Source: Eremophila alpestris peregrina
Lineage: Eukaryota; Chordata; Aves; Passeriformes; Alaudidae
Length of the DNA stretch: 64,000 bases
Reading direction: 5' to 3'
NCBI GenBank assembly: GCA_009792885.1
Contig: WMCF01000008.1
Location: 21,131,578-21,195,577, forward strand
Below the pieces are notes generated by a model. It saw only the letters and a program-made list of their open reading frames with translations. It had not been told where the DNA came from and did no database searches. The position numbers and the translations under genes were made by a program. Below are positions 49,559 to 61,400 of the stretch, in pieces (the stretch's first letter is position 1; each line of letters opens with the position of its first letter).

Positions 49559-52371
49559 CCTCTCTGGGAACTGTGAGGTTAAATGTGCAGATGTGACAAG
49601 GGTATGTAATAATCTGGGGACAGTTAGATGGTTTCCAAACTGGAGTGATGTTGGAAATCCTCCTATTTGTCTCTAGAGGACATCTACAGGGTTTTAAAAG
49701 ATTTCTTCTGAAAAGATTTTTGGAACATTATTCATATGACTAAGCTGCTTACTAAACTGCACATCCCCACATAAAAAGCATGAAAACAAAATAGTCCAAA
49801 GTATTATGCCTTCCTCATGCCAGGCTTTAGGGTATGGTCTCACTGAAAGATTTGAAGAAAATCACTGCAAACATAGATTCAGAAGAATACAAAGGAAATA
49901 GTAACTTGTTGCTCAAATTTATTTTCCTTTGCTCTATTTACCATTTTGTAATATGTTTGAACAGACCAGGAAAAGTCTCTGCTGTATTTGACTAGTACCT
50001 TTCCAGTGGGGCTAAAATGAACTGTGGTTTACCTTTATTTTCTGCACATACCTCACACAGACTATGGATCTAGATAAGTCGTAAGAGTAAATAATAATGT
50101 ATTAGAGTAATAGAGTAGATAATAAATGAAGAGAATAGTGAAGTGTGCTTTGATATCCAAGGGAAAAAATCCCTCTCCATTTAGGAAGGTACATCTGAGA
50201 AATATGGTGGCAATGCTGTTTGTGTATGAGAAGACTGATGACCATGAGTGAAGAAACAAGATAAAAAACAGCAAATGTTATGATACAATCAAATATAATC
50301 ATGTAGGAACTTTAAAAGTCAAAGGATGCACTTTAGAAAGGGACTTTTAAATAAAATTTCTTTTAATTAGGACATTTGAATCTCTAACATTCATCTGCTA
50401 AAGATAAATGTTAGAATATGGGAAGGAGAAATTGAGAAAAGACAGAACCAGGGATAAAGATGAGGAAATATGAGAGATGTGCGAGATTTCAGACTTCTTG
50501 ATAAGAGTTATGCAGGAAAACTAAATGAAAAGATAAAAGCCAAATATGACAAATCCAGCCAAGAAATATTTAGGTTGAGAATGAAAACACTTGAGTTGAG
50601 GAGGCATCTGAAAATGCTCCTCTCATAAAAGAAAATGTGAAGATTAAATACACTAAAATGGGTTTGTGAGAGCTGGAGATGAAGATGTTAAGCACAAATG
50701 TACATAGGAGTTACTACAAGATTTAAAAAGTGAAACTGTCCTCTTGACCTGGCACAGCAAAATAGCTGGAGGGGAGGAGGAAGAAAACTATAGTATCCTA
50801 ATTTTGTGTATGACCAGAAAAGGTTGGACAGGGAGAAACAAGTTGTTCAAGAAATTTATCCTGCTGACCATGTTTCATGGAGGATCTAAATAGAGACAAA
50901 ATTCATCTGAATCCAGAGAACAATGGTTTGCCATTACTTCAACAGAAACCATGTCTATAGATGACCTACCATATGCATTAGGAAACAGCTCCTGGGTCTT
51001 CAGATGCTTAATCTAAAGAGATCTTTGGCCCTTTATTTACATAAATATCATGAAAAATATACAAACACCTTCAAGGAGTTGATGCAATCAAATAACAGGA
51101 AATTCCATTAATGTGAATAGGCTAAATTGGATTAGAAGTTCATGAGCAGTAACCAAGAATCACTATCTAAGAAAGAGAGCCATGACATCACATGGCATTG
51201 AGCACTTTTTCCTGTAAAAGTATAATTTCCTCTAAAATCATTTCATATATACTTTACTTTGAGGAAGCAGTCTAAGTTACTTGCACCTGACACTTTCACA
51301 TATACAGATAAAAAGTACAGAGAGCTCTAACAAAAGCATAGATTAAATTCTTCAAAGCTAGTCATCCATCTCTGCTAAATTTTCAGGAAGAGCCCTGGAT
51401 GAATACTTATTTAAATGGGCACAGATACACTAGTGTATAAAGAAATACAAATTTCTTAGAAACATTTGCATGTATTTTTATCTTCCATTGAAATTAACTA
51501 TATTTATTGTCAAACATTTCTTTGAAAATATTCCAAATGGTACTTTGCAGCTATAATTTGGTAGCTGAGATATAAATAAGCTCTGTGCAAAATGTGTAAT
51601 AGTTTTCTCCTTCTTCCAAATCCGGTGGCTGGGGAGTTAATAGTTCTTGGAAAAAAAACAACTCTATTATGCCAAATTTTATAACACTCTTGCAGCAAAG
51701 ATGACTTTTTATGTCAGAACTGTTAGGGAAATGGCATGGTCTCAAACATTACTCATGGCACCAGTAAATTACAGAAATAAATGCTGTCATCTGCTATCCT
51801 AATCCTCCAGTTCACTGTCATTTCAGGAGGAGAAATTATCATCATACAGTATCCAAAAAGCACTAATTTTATAAGAAAAAACGGATTAGGTTTTCTTATT
51901 TACGTGCTGTGAAGATGTGATGGCACACAACTACAGCAGATGGATGTGTCTCATTACAAAGCCAGCAGTTTCTTGGAATATCAAAGTACAAACTTGTTTA
52001 AAACAGGATTAAAATGGAAAGGAATGCAACATATAACATTAACATTCAGTTCCCATGATGTACAGCTTAGAGAAAAAAAAAAACTAAATTAGGTATAGAA
52101 TTATTTGGCCTCATCAGTCCATAAGGAGTTTGGATTACAAGTTTCTTTTATCTCCTCATAGCAAATATAATTCACTTGTACATATCTTCAATATTAATGC
52201 AACTAAATTTGTGTTACAAGAAGAAAATAGGCCATTTTCCACTTTTAAACCATATGCATAACTCTAGACATAGGAATAATTGCAGAATTAAAATTTCAGT
52301 AATTGTTCAGCACGGTTAAAGGTATCTCAGAGGTAGTAAAGTATCAAGATGATGTGTTGAGCACATTATTT
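49559..52371. other. Unique AT-rich non-coding DNA
   Basis: About 2.8 kb. The first 100 bp may be a diverged continuation of the CR1. Nothing else is recognised. Confidence 0.5.
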
Positions 52372-52512
52372 ACAGAATCACAGAATATCCTGAGTTAGAA
52401 GGGACCCACAAGGATTGTTGAATCCAATTCTTCAGTGAATTGCCCATACAAAGATTGAAACCGCTACCGTAGCGTTATTAGCACCATGCTTTATCTTGAA
52501 GCTTAAGGACAT
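52372..52512 (-). mobile_element. tRNA-Ile-derived SINE with CR1-like tail (TguSINE1-type)
   Basis: Read on the minus strand, the first 78 bp or so match a tRNA-Ile: an A-box region degraded to aagcttcaagat, the conserved catggtgctaataacgc, which contains the AAT anticodon loop, and a B-box region reading ggtttcaatct where ggttcgatccc is expected. The element then changes into a CR1-like 3' tail: 'ttgtgggtcccttctaactc', followed by 'attctgtgattctgt'. A Pol III promoter head joined to a LINE tail is SINE architecture, and this combination is known from passerines as TguSINE1. It is about 140 bp. The A and B boxes are mutated, so transcription is unlikely. It is not a functional tRNA gene. Confidence 0.82.
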
Positions 52513-54443
52513 GTTTTTCCTAAAGGTTTTCTTTTTGTGTTATACAGACAGCCTAAACTTGTTAGATTTCCAGTAAAATCTCCAAGGAATCTGGAACAAT
52601 TTTTATTGAAAGTAAAACAAAACAACCAACCAAACAAAACAAAAAAATTTCTCCCAAAGGTCTGGCAATGTGTATATCTTGGACTTTTAACTACTTTCTC
52701 ATTTTTTTTTCTGCAGCATATACCAGCATGAAGAAAAGGACGTTTATATGCATTTTTTTACAATTTTTTTCTTAAATATTTTTTTTAATCAGAGGGCATT
52801 CTTCTCTGTGAAAAAAAAAACAGTTCAACAAAACACCTTTTAGCTTACCAGTAACAGTGTACTAGTTAACAGTAACAGCTTTGAAAACAAAACAAAACAA
52901 AACAGAATAAAGAAAATGTGGGATGACTTCAGGGTCTAGTCCTGACAGGACCTTTGCAACTTTGATATTGTATATTTTGGACATGTCATTAACATTCAAT
53001 TGCCAAAAATAATAGATTATTATACTATCTGCATCAAAATAATTCTCTTCCTATTTTGCATGCTTCCCAGGTCTTTAAACAAATCCTGTAGATGTTTGAA
53101 CTTTACATTTTTTATTATATTTTTTCATGTATTATTAGTTTGAAAAGCTGTTTTAATTATAATACTTATTATGATGAAATGGAGTTGGTTTAGGCTGTTA
53201 GGAAAAAGAGCTGTTGTGTAATTACTGATACATAAGTGAACTTTTCCTTGAACCATGCAATTCCTGCACTCTAATTAGGTCTCCATATCTCATTTGCATA
53301 ATTTTTAATACTCTGATGGAATGGAATATTCTGTTCTCAGGACTGGTGAACAGTTCATTAATAGCACTAAAGGAATTAGAAATTCATTGTGAAGATAGTT
53401 CTCACAAGACCTAGCCCTTCTGCTGCATCACAACTAGTTTGTTCTGTTCAACATGAAGTTTCAGTTCTTTCTGGCCTCTTGCTGCTGAATATTCAAGCTG
53501 CTTATCAACAACAAATTTACCAGCTCAGCTTCTCAAATCATTTACAGCGTAAGAAATAGTCTAGCACTCAGCTGAATGAGACATGGAAAAGTGTGATGAG
53601 GGGAGGATATTTAGAGGTCTATGGCTATTTTTAGTTCATCTCCACATTAACATATTATTTCCTGAAGCTTTCTCTTATCTATGTCCTTATATTGAATTCT
53701 TTACCATGGTACCTCAGGGTTTTTCTTTGGGCATTATTAAAAATGAGAGAAATCCTGATCTAGGCAATTCTAACCTGCAGTCACAGAAATTGATATCTGT
53801 ACCTTGTACCCTTGCCTAGAAAGAGGAGGTCCCAAGGGCAGAACAAAACAGGAGAGGTGTGGTGGGCATTTTAAGCACATGGCAGTGACTTAGCTTAAAT
53901 GAACCTCTAGAGTTTCTTCCTTTGGTCTTTCCCCTCCTATTGAGGACTACCCCATTCTTTCAGCACCTGAAAGATTTTTTTTATTTTTTAATATTACCTG
54001 AAACTAGCATTTTTGTCTGAAGTCTGCCAGAGAAGGTTCTTGTATCCTTCTGATTACAACTATCATTTTCCTGGAACATAGAAGAAAATCATCAAAGCTC
54101 TTAAATCCATTACTCTGATATTTCATGTAGTCTAGATACTGAGACAATTAAACAAACTAGTTATCTAACACTTGAGAAAGGAAATTTTCTATACAAATAT
54201 ATGAATCACACCTTTTGCTCACTACAATATCATATTTCGAGATATCTAGAAAAGCCCAAATTCTTTTTTGCTAAACTCTCTCCTCCAGAGCAAAACCTCG
54301 CTTATTTGTTCCCAAGTGTTATTTGCCCTTCTCATTACACTATAAATATCTTGATACGTCTAGACTTCTTAGGAAGAGGCCTTTTACAATGCATTTTTCT
54401 TTTAATGTACTCTTTTACTTATAATATTAAAGCCAGATGGATG
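52513..54443. other. AT-rich non-coding DNA with A-rich simple repeats
   Basis: A-rich tracts lie at 52613-52647 (AACC/AAAC units) and 52884-52903 ((AAAAC)4). A patch at about 53268-53310 combines TAATTAG and the octamer ATTTGCAT. No gene is recognised. Confidence 0.5.
52884..52903. repeat. (AAAAC)n microsatellite, 4 units
   Basis: Four uninterrupted AAAAC units. Confidence 0.9.
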
Positions 54444-55028
54444 CTGTATATCAGAAACAGCCTGGCCAGCAGGACTAGAGTAGTGGTCATCCTCCTATTT
54501 TAAGCACTGGTGAGGCTGCACCCCAAATCCTGTGTTCAGTTTTGGGCCCCTCACTACAAGAGGAGCATTGAGGTACTGGAGCACATCCAGAGAAGGGCAA
54601 TGAAGCTGATGGAGGGGTTGGAGCACGAGTCTGATGAGGCTGACAGAGCTGGGTTTGTTTAGCCTGGAGAAAAGGAGGTTTAGAGGAAACCTTTTTGCTC
54701 TTTGCAATTACTTGAAAGGCAGTTGCAGCGAGGTGGAAGTCAGCATCTTCTCCCAGGTAACAAGTAACAGGATAGGAGGAAATGGCCTCAAACTGTGCCA
54801 GGGGAGGTTTAGGTTAGACATGAAGTAAAATTTCTTCACTGAGAGAATGGTCAAGCATTGGAACAGGCTGCCAAGGCAAGTGGCAGAGTAACAATCCCTG
54901 TTTTCAGATAAAATGCAGATGGGGCATTTTGGACACACTTAAGGCATGGTTTAATGGTGGACTTGGCAGTGTTGGAATAATGGCTGGACCTGATCATGTT
55001 AGAAGTCTTTTACAACCTTATTCTGTGA
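54444..55028 (+). mobile_element. CR1 LINE 3' part, 5'-truncated
   Basis: About 585 bp: 'cagaaacagcctggccagca', 'tgttcagttttgggcccctc', 'tactggagcacatccagaga', 'tttagcctggagaaaaggag', 'tggaacaggctgccaaggca' and a terminus ending 'acaaccttattctgtgaata'. These are successive landmarks of the end of CR1 ORF2 and its 3' UTR. Short frames on both strands (for example 54634-54828 and 54495-54707) are by-products of this element. Confidence 0.94.
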
Positions 55029-57949
55029 ATAATGGCCTCAAGTAAAATTGTGTAACTCCATTAAAGTTCTTAACACCTATGGAATCATACCCTCCAGCAA
55101 GGGAATATTATGTGTTTGCCTTACAACACTGTGGTAACTCGTCCTGCATTGCTGTAGAAGAGGACTGATTATGTGTATGAATATGATAAGATTATTGAAA
55201 TGTTGGATGCTTAGATTTTTTTATGGACCCTTATACTGCTTTATATCAGTACTTTACTATTTTACAGTTATGGTGATGAGCATTATTACCACTTTTTAAG
55301 ACTGTGCTATATCTTTAATATATTTAACCAGTACCTATATTATCAGAGAGCACCAATGCAACCAAAGTCAATGAGGAATACTTGTTAATCTCAGTGATTT
55401 GGGGTCACACTGGGACAAAATTATATTTTCATATACGTGCTTTCCAAACTGAAGTGAGACTTCCTCTCAATGGTCTCACATCACAGCTCCTAAGCACAAT
55501 AATTTGCAAAGAACGGCTGCTATACTTATGGAAGGAAATTAAACTAGTTATTACCTCTGGTAAGTACTTTCTATTTCACATAGCTTCAGAAATGTAGTAT
55601 CCATGAATACCTTTTATTATTAACCTGATAATTAAATACTTTGCAACTATTGTTTACAATTTATTCATCGTGAGGTTGATGCAAATTTGCCTTTGTTTCT
55701 ATTAATGCTCTTTGATGGTAATGCAGGTGTATTGTCTGCATATATCGGACCAAATTAAAATCTAAATTACTCCTTTGTGTTTTCCCATTTTAATTGTTTG
55801 GTAAAGCAGATTATTTATATGTGGATTTCAAATGTTAAAAAATAATTTATGATTGTCAAAATCATGGGAAGGGAATGCATTTTGAGACATTCAATCATAC
55901 AGAGGTCTTGTGAATCCCTTAAAAACCTGTTATTGTCTGCAAACAGAAAAAGAAAACATTGTATAAAAAGCAATTATAAAATAAGTTCATTTCAATTATT
56001 TAATAATTTGAATGTCCTTAAACCTTTCACATCTGTAGAGAGGTTTCCAGTAGTAGGCAGTCACTGGGAAAACAGTTTCTTATAAGCCTTTTGATGGTAG
56101 GTATGTTCATGCTAGAGAGAACTCTTCATATAAATGAGAGAGGAAAAGAGACTCCGTCAGAGAAAAGAAGATAAAAACAAAGGCTTATAAACCTGAGAAG
56201 AAATCTCTAAACATCTATGCAAAAAAATCTTGTGCAGTTAGATTAATTAATGTATAATTTTGAAAACTGAAAGTTTTCAATTATCAAAAGAAAATGCATT
56301 TAGAAACAGGTTGACATCTTGGAAAAACAGTGGGACAATTTAAACTAATTCCCCTTAGTCAAGTCTTTAAATCATTTTCATAACTCCTTTGAGTATCCTC
56401 CTTAAACCAGTTCAACAGAAAGCTGTGTTAACAACAAAGTGTTCAGAAAACTTATTTCTCAGCTTACTAGCAACCTAATTCTATTTCTCATCAGTTCTCA
56501 TGCATTTTCCAGATAATATTTTTCTTTTTCATGAGCAGATGTCCTGCCTCCTTGGTGTTTACACAGGTAATCATTTATCAGAGAATACGCAGGGCACTTC
56601 AGCTTTTCTCTCTCCAGGAAGCTGCTTCTCATCTCCCTAATTTCATGTACCAGGTTTGCAAGCCAGGAAGAATTTGTGGTGCTGACATGCAGGGAATGCT
56701 CTCATGAAAAGGAGAGGAGATGGGGCTTGTCACTTCTGCTCATGCCTTCTCCCTCCACCTCCCCATGGCATGACTTGTGTGAAAGGAGACCTCAACAGGA
56801 ATCATAAGTGGCCACCTACTTGATTTATATTTTTTTTTACCTGTAAAGAAGAATAATGTCCACTGGAAGCCTTCACTTGGCTAAACAGGCCAAGATCTTT
56901 CAACCTGCTCAGACAAGAGCCTCTCCATTCCTCATAACCCTCTTTGCTCTCCATCAGCGCCTGATGCCACACTTAACATGTTCTGGGTACAGGAAGGACC
57001 CATCTTATTTTATCAAAATATGACCACAGTGAGAGTGCCTGTTTGCATTATCCTACCCGAAACCAGACACTGAACATGGCCAATAATGTATTCCATATAA
57101 TGAAAAGAACTCCTTGTTTTCAGTATCCTTCAAAACAGGCTCATTGTCCAGTAATATTTTTTAAAGTACTAGTTATTTCAATTGTTTAACATTCCCCATG
57201 ACCATGGTCACCCTAGATAAGCATTCAATATTTAAATAGCATACAAATAATAAACCACAGCTTTCTCATTTTCATAATAATGTACATATCAGTCATAGCC
57301 TAATTGCTAAGACAGAACACTCCTAATTACATCCATTGTGAATTTTTGCTTTTGGATGCTGTATGAAGTGGCTTTGTATGTTTATAAATTGTTGGATCCA
57401 GGTGAGCTTCAAATTTCTACAGACTGATCTCACATTAGTCCTTTGACTTGTACTTTTAATTTGGCATGAAACTACTGTAAGCTACATAGTGAAACTAATG
57501 AGGCTGTTGCAATTGTGCAGAGCAATGATCAACAGCTACTTTATTGTTGGAGAGTGTATACAATCTATGCAAGATTTGAACTGAGAAAAGCTTTTTATTA
57601 CAAGAAACCATTTGATCTGCACACACACATTTTCTCAGAAAATAAAAAGATTGTAAACAGATATGATAAAGGAAAAAGGACTAGGATCATCAGTTATTTT
57701 GATCTAGTCTTTTGAAAATTTAAAAAAAATAATTCTACACATTAGGTGCAAAGAGAAATTCTGAGCTGAAGTATAATCCACAGTAACAAACAGCAATAGA
57801 AAAACAGCAACCAGTCATCTATGTAGTGGCTTTTCACCATACTAAGGCAGAGCTAGAGCCATTCTCCCAAGCTGTGATTCCATGCACTGGAAAACAGCTG
57901 TCTGTCCTGATACACCAGATTGACACAGGAAAAATGTGCTGCAGTGAGA
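55029..57949. other. Unique AT-rich non-coding DNA
   Basis: About 2.9 kb. A patch at 56590-57010 is less AT-rich and contains a stretch (about 56885-56945) faintly like a very old minus-strand CR1, too diverged to call. A short segment at 56541-56568 has splice-like edges but is only 28 bp. Confidence 0.5.
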
Positions 57950-58452
57950 CAGAGAAGCCAAAGGCCTCCTAGAAGACACACTCAAATGCATTCCCCTGGG
58001 GCATGAAAAGAAGAATCAAAGTAAAATATTTATGTTGAGACATCGTTTAATAATTGAAATTGAAGTAAAATACAGTAATAATTACAAATATTATTAATAA
58101 TGATAATCAAAAGGTAAAAAGCAAGTGATGCACAACAAAAGTTTTCACCACCTGCTGACAGACCCCTGTTCTGGTTAACTCCCCTTAGTTAATATACTGG
58201 GCATGAGGTTTAGTGGTGTGGAATTTCCCTTTGGTCAGTTAGGGTCACCTGTCCCAGCTGTGTTCCCTCCCAGTTTGTTTTTTTGCATACCAACTCACTG
58301 GCAGAGCATGAGACAAGAAAGGAAAAGTCCTTGACTCAAGACAAACACCACTTAGCTAGTGTTGTCAACACCAAACTCATTCCTAATCCAAAACACAGCA
58401 CTGTAACAGCTACTGAGAAGAAATTAACTCTACCCTAGCTGGAACCAGGACA
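57950..58452 (-). mobile_element. ERV LTR of the TGTCCTGG family, diverged
   Basis: On the minus strand it begins TGTCCTGGTTCCAGCTAGGG at 58452 and continues with 'agagttaatttcttctcagt', 'gtgttgacaacac', a GC-richer U3 with 'gggaacacagctgggacagg', and an AT-rich block of ATTATT/AATAAT units. ATTAAA follows (complement of 58046-58051). This is the order of a widespread avian ERV LTR as I recall it. The U5 end is too diverged to place, so the left boundary is approximate, and no target-site duplication was identified. Confidence 0.78.
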
Positions 58453-61400
58453 TTGATGATGGGCCCAAAGAGGTGAAAAGAGTGGCTCCAGTTCCTTCTT
58501 TTGCTGGTATTTTACCAAAATATCTTTGTTCAGTAACATTATAGTTAGCACATTAAATATGGCAGCTAGAAATATACTTTGATTCATTACAGTTATTTGA
58601 CTCATCAGTCAAAACTGTCAAGATCCATCTTTCTTCTTTCACAGGGCAGGAAAATTAATTGCTAGAAGTCTAATTCTTGTTATAAAAGTGCTGGTATATA
58701 AATTACCTTAGTGTCATATGTTAGCATTTGAGGTAATGCATCTGGTAATATCTAGACACACTAAACTATCCACATGGGTTATTATAGGGCTGAAAAAGTT
58801 CTTTGATCCTTACTGTCCACATAAACTATTAACTGGACATTTAATTCTTTTGAATCTAAGTGATATTCTACATTGTTCTTCCCTGTCCTACTCCCTTGTT
58901 CCTAAAAACAATTTGTTCCTATCCATGTAAGCAATGTCCAACAAGTAAGTAGGTGTTGAAGGCAGGAAAGCAATTGGTCAGGAACACATAGGTAGTGCTT
59001 TATCTTCTTTAGGGGCTACACCCATAGAGTCCAGTAATTGAATTCACACACTAATACTCAAATACTCTCATGCAGTGCTTCTAAAAAAGAGTGGTGACAC
59101 TCCTGGCCCCGGAGTTTCCCACTCATATGGCATATAATGTCTCATTTTTCCTGAAGTGCCATGTGAAGCAATGGTGTTCCCAAACACTTAATGAAAGGGG
59201 CAGACCAGGATACAGCTGAATGACAGGGGTTTGTCAGCTCAAATCTCAAAGTTATTTATTACTCAACCCTGAGCCCTGATCATTGTTCTGGGTAGGCTCA
59301 GACTTCAAGGGAACTTTTAGCAAAGTCCTATGTGCTTGTGCTCATTTCAATTTGCCTTTTAAAGCCAAGTTCCAAATTAAACTTAATGGTGCCAAAAGAG
59401 TATAAATGACCTATCCTCTTCATGCTTCTCCTCTGTGATCATCACCCACTGTGTACTGAGTGTACTGTATTTTTAAACTTAGTGGCCCCTGTAAATATAT
59501 CCCCTTTTATGAGACCTAAGGTACAAGGTTGCTCAGCTACTAAAAGTGTTCTCTCCAAAGTTAGTAACAAATAAATGATGTGCATTGCAGTTGGATATAT
59601 ACAGTGTTTCAGAATGACTGTGCTACCTAACAACACCCACAGACCCAGCACCCAAACCCTGCCTTCTCCTTCACGGTGTCTGCATTCTGTTGCTATTTAT
59701 TTAAATGTAAAGTCATGCAATTAAAGTATGTTTGCAGTTTTGCCCTTTGATCCCAAAACTACATTGACCTAATTTTTTGTTTCATTCGTGCAGGTTTTTT
59801 CAAGCTTTGTATTCTTAGAGTGGAGGTGAGAGGGTCTATTTACTCACTAATATTAACCACAGCACTTTAAAACATATAATGAATAATTTCTTCTGAAGAG
59901 TTTTTAAAGTCTATCAGAGATTATGAAGTTTGTTTATTTTATCCCAAGTAAACATATTCTCCTCTTGTAGATCTGCTACCTGTATTTCTGTTCAGGTCTG
60001 GAACAGAGCAGCCTTTCATCAGCCTTTTAAACTTGTAGAAAAGGGTAGGGTAGAATTGCATATAAAGAGCATTAAAGTTCTTCATATACAGATTGGTGTA
60101 TATTATCAGGTTTTAAGTCTTTTTTATCTACACCAAAACAATGCCGAGGAGCTTTAGGAATCTCAATGTTGTCCCAAAAATGAATGTTTCCAAAAATGGT
60201 GTTTCCTTTTTTATCACCACTTCACATCATTATTATCTATGCACATCATATTAAAAACCTGTTAGAGAGATACTTAATTTAAAAAAAACACCTTAACAAA
60301 GAAATAAAGCTAGATATGACATCAGCTGGTGAAGACAAGGGTACATGACAAGAAATAAAAAATCATTGTGTTTCAGAGATTTTCAAAAATGTCTAGATTT
60401 GGTCATGCTACAACACCTAAATTGTACATTAGCATGCATTTATTCAATCAGAGTAGTTTGCACTTGAGCCATGACTGTCAAAGAGCAGCATGTCTAACAC
60501 AGAAAATGTGCCAGAGTAGCTGAGGAGGACTGAGTTAGCCATGTGTAAATGGTAATTATTAAACCACAATAGTGTGCATTATTTAGGTTATTTGAACAAA
60601 ATTATTACAAGCAAAAGGGTTAACATGCAAAAAACAAAGAAACACAACAGAGCCTACTCATCACCTGTAACTGGAATAACTGCCCATGTGAACAGCTCTT
60701 CCATGTGTTGATGTGATTAAATTTTGAAGCACACAGGATATGTAGCAAGATTATTCATTCAAAATGAACGTGAATTTAAATGTGGTACTATCTTTAGACT
60801 TCTCTTGTTCATTTTCACTGAGCATTTGGATGACATAGATGATCACAGCAAATTTGCTTTTACTGAAATGTCCAACTACTCAGAGTAAAGGGTATGTTCT
60901 GTCACACATATTTCATCAGGTATTGTCCATTTTAGTCATGTGAATGACACAATGTAGCTATACTGAAATGAGCCATGCTTACATGTCAGACACAAATGTG
61001 GGGTTTTTGGCGACTTAAATGTATTACAACATTAATTGTTTGAAAAAGATTGAATTTAATTACCCTCACCTTTCTGGTGTTAACTAGAGTGCACAGTTAT
61101 ACAGTCAATTTTTTAAGGATATCTGATAAGTAATACAAAATTAAAAACATAGAATAGTAGTAAAAGTAGTTTCCAAGAAAACCTGTAGCTTGCAGGAAGT
61201 CTATGTGTTATTTAGTGTTACACGGAGTGCTGGGGAAGAAATTAATCAGCCAAACAGCTTGCCTGTACAGATTTATAGGCTACTTCTGAGTAACATGTGG
61301 TTTGTTCACTTTCTCTTTGCCAACCATTATCTAACAGTGCTAAGTCTTCCTAATTAAAGAGATAATCCTTAAACTGTGACATCTATATTCTATGATTTTT

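Noticed and set aside
52434..52512. A functional tRNA-Ile gene
   Set aside because: The A and B boxes are degraded and the sequence continues into a CR1-like tail, so it is the head of a SINE.
54495..54938. Several 64-76 codon frames on both strands
   Set aside because: All are inside the CR1 3' part at 54444-55028 and overlap one another.
56885..56945. Very old CR1 remnant
   Set aside because: The words 'ctaaacaggccaagatcttt' and 'agcctctccattcctcat' recall a CR1 segment, but the match is too diverged and short to support.
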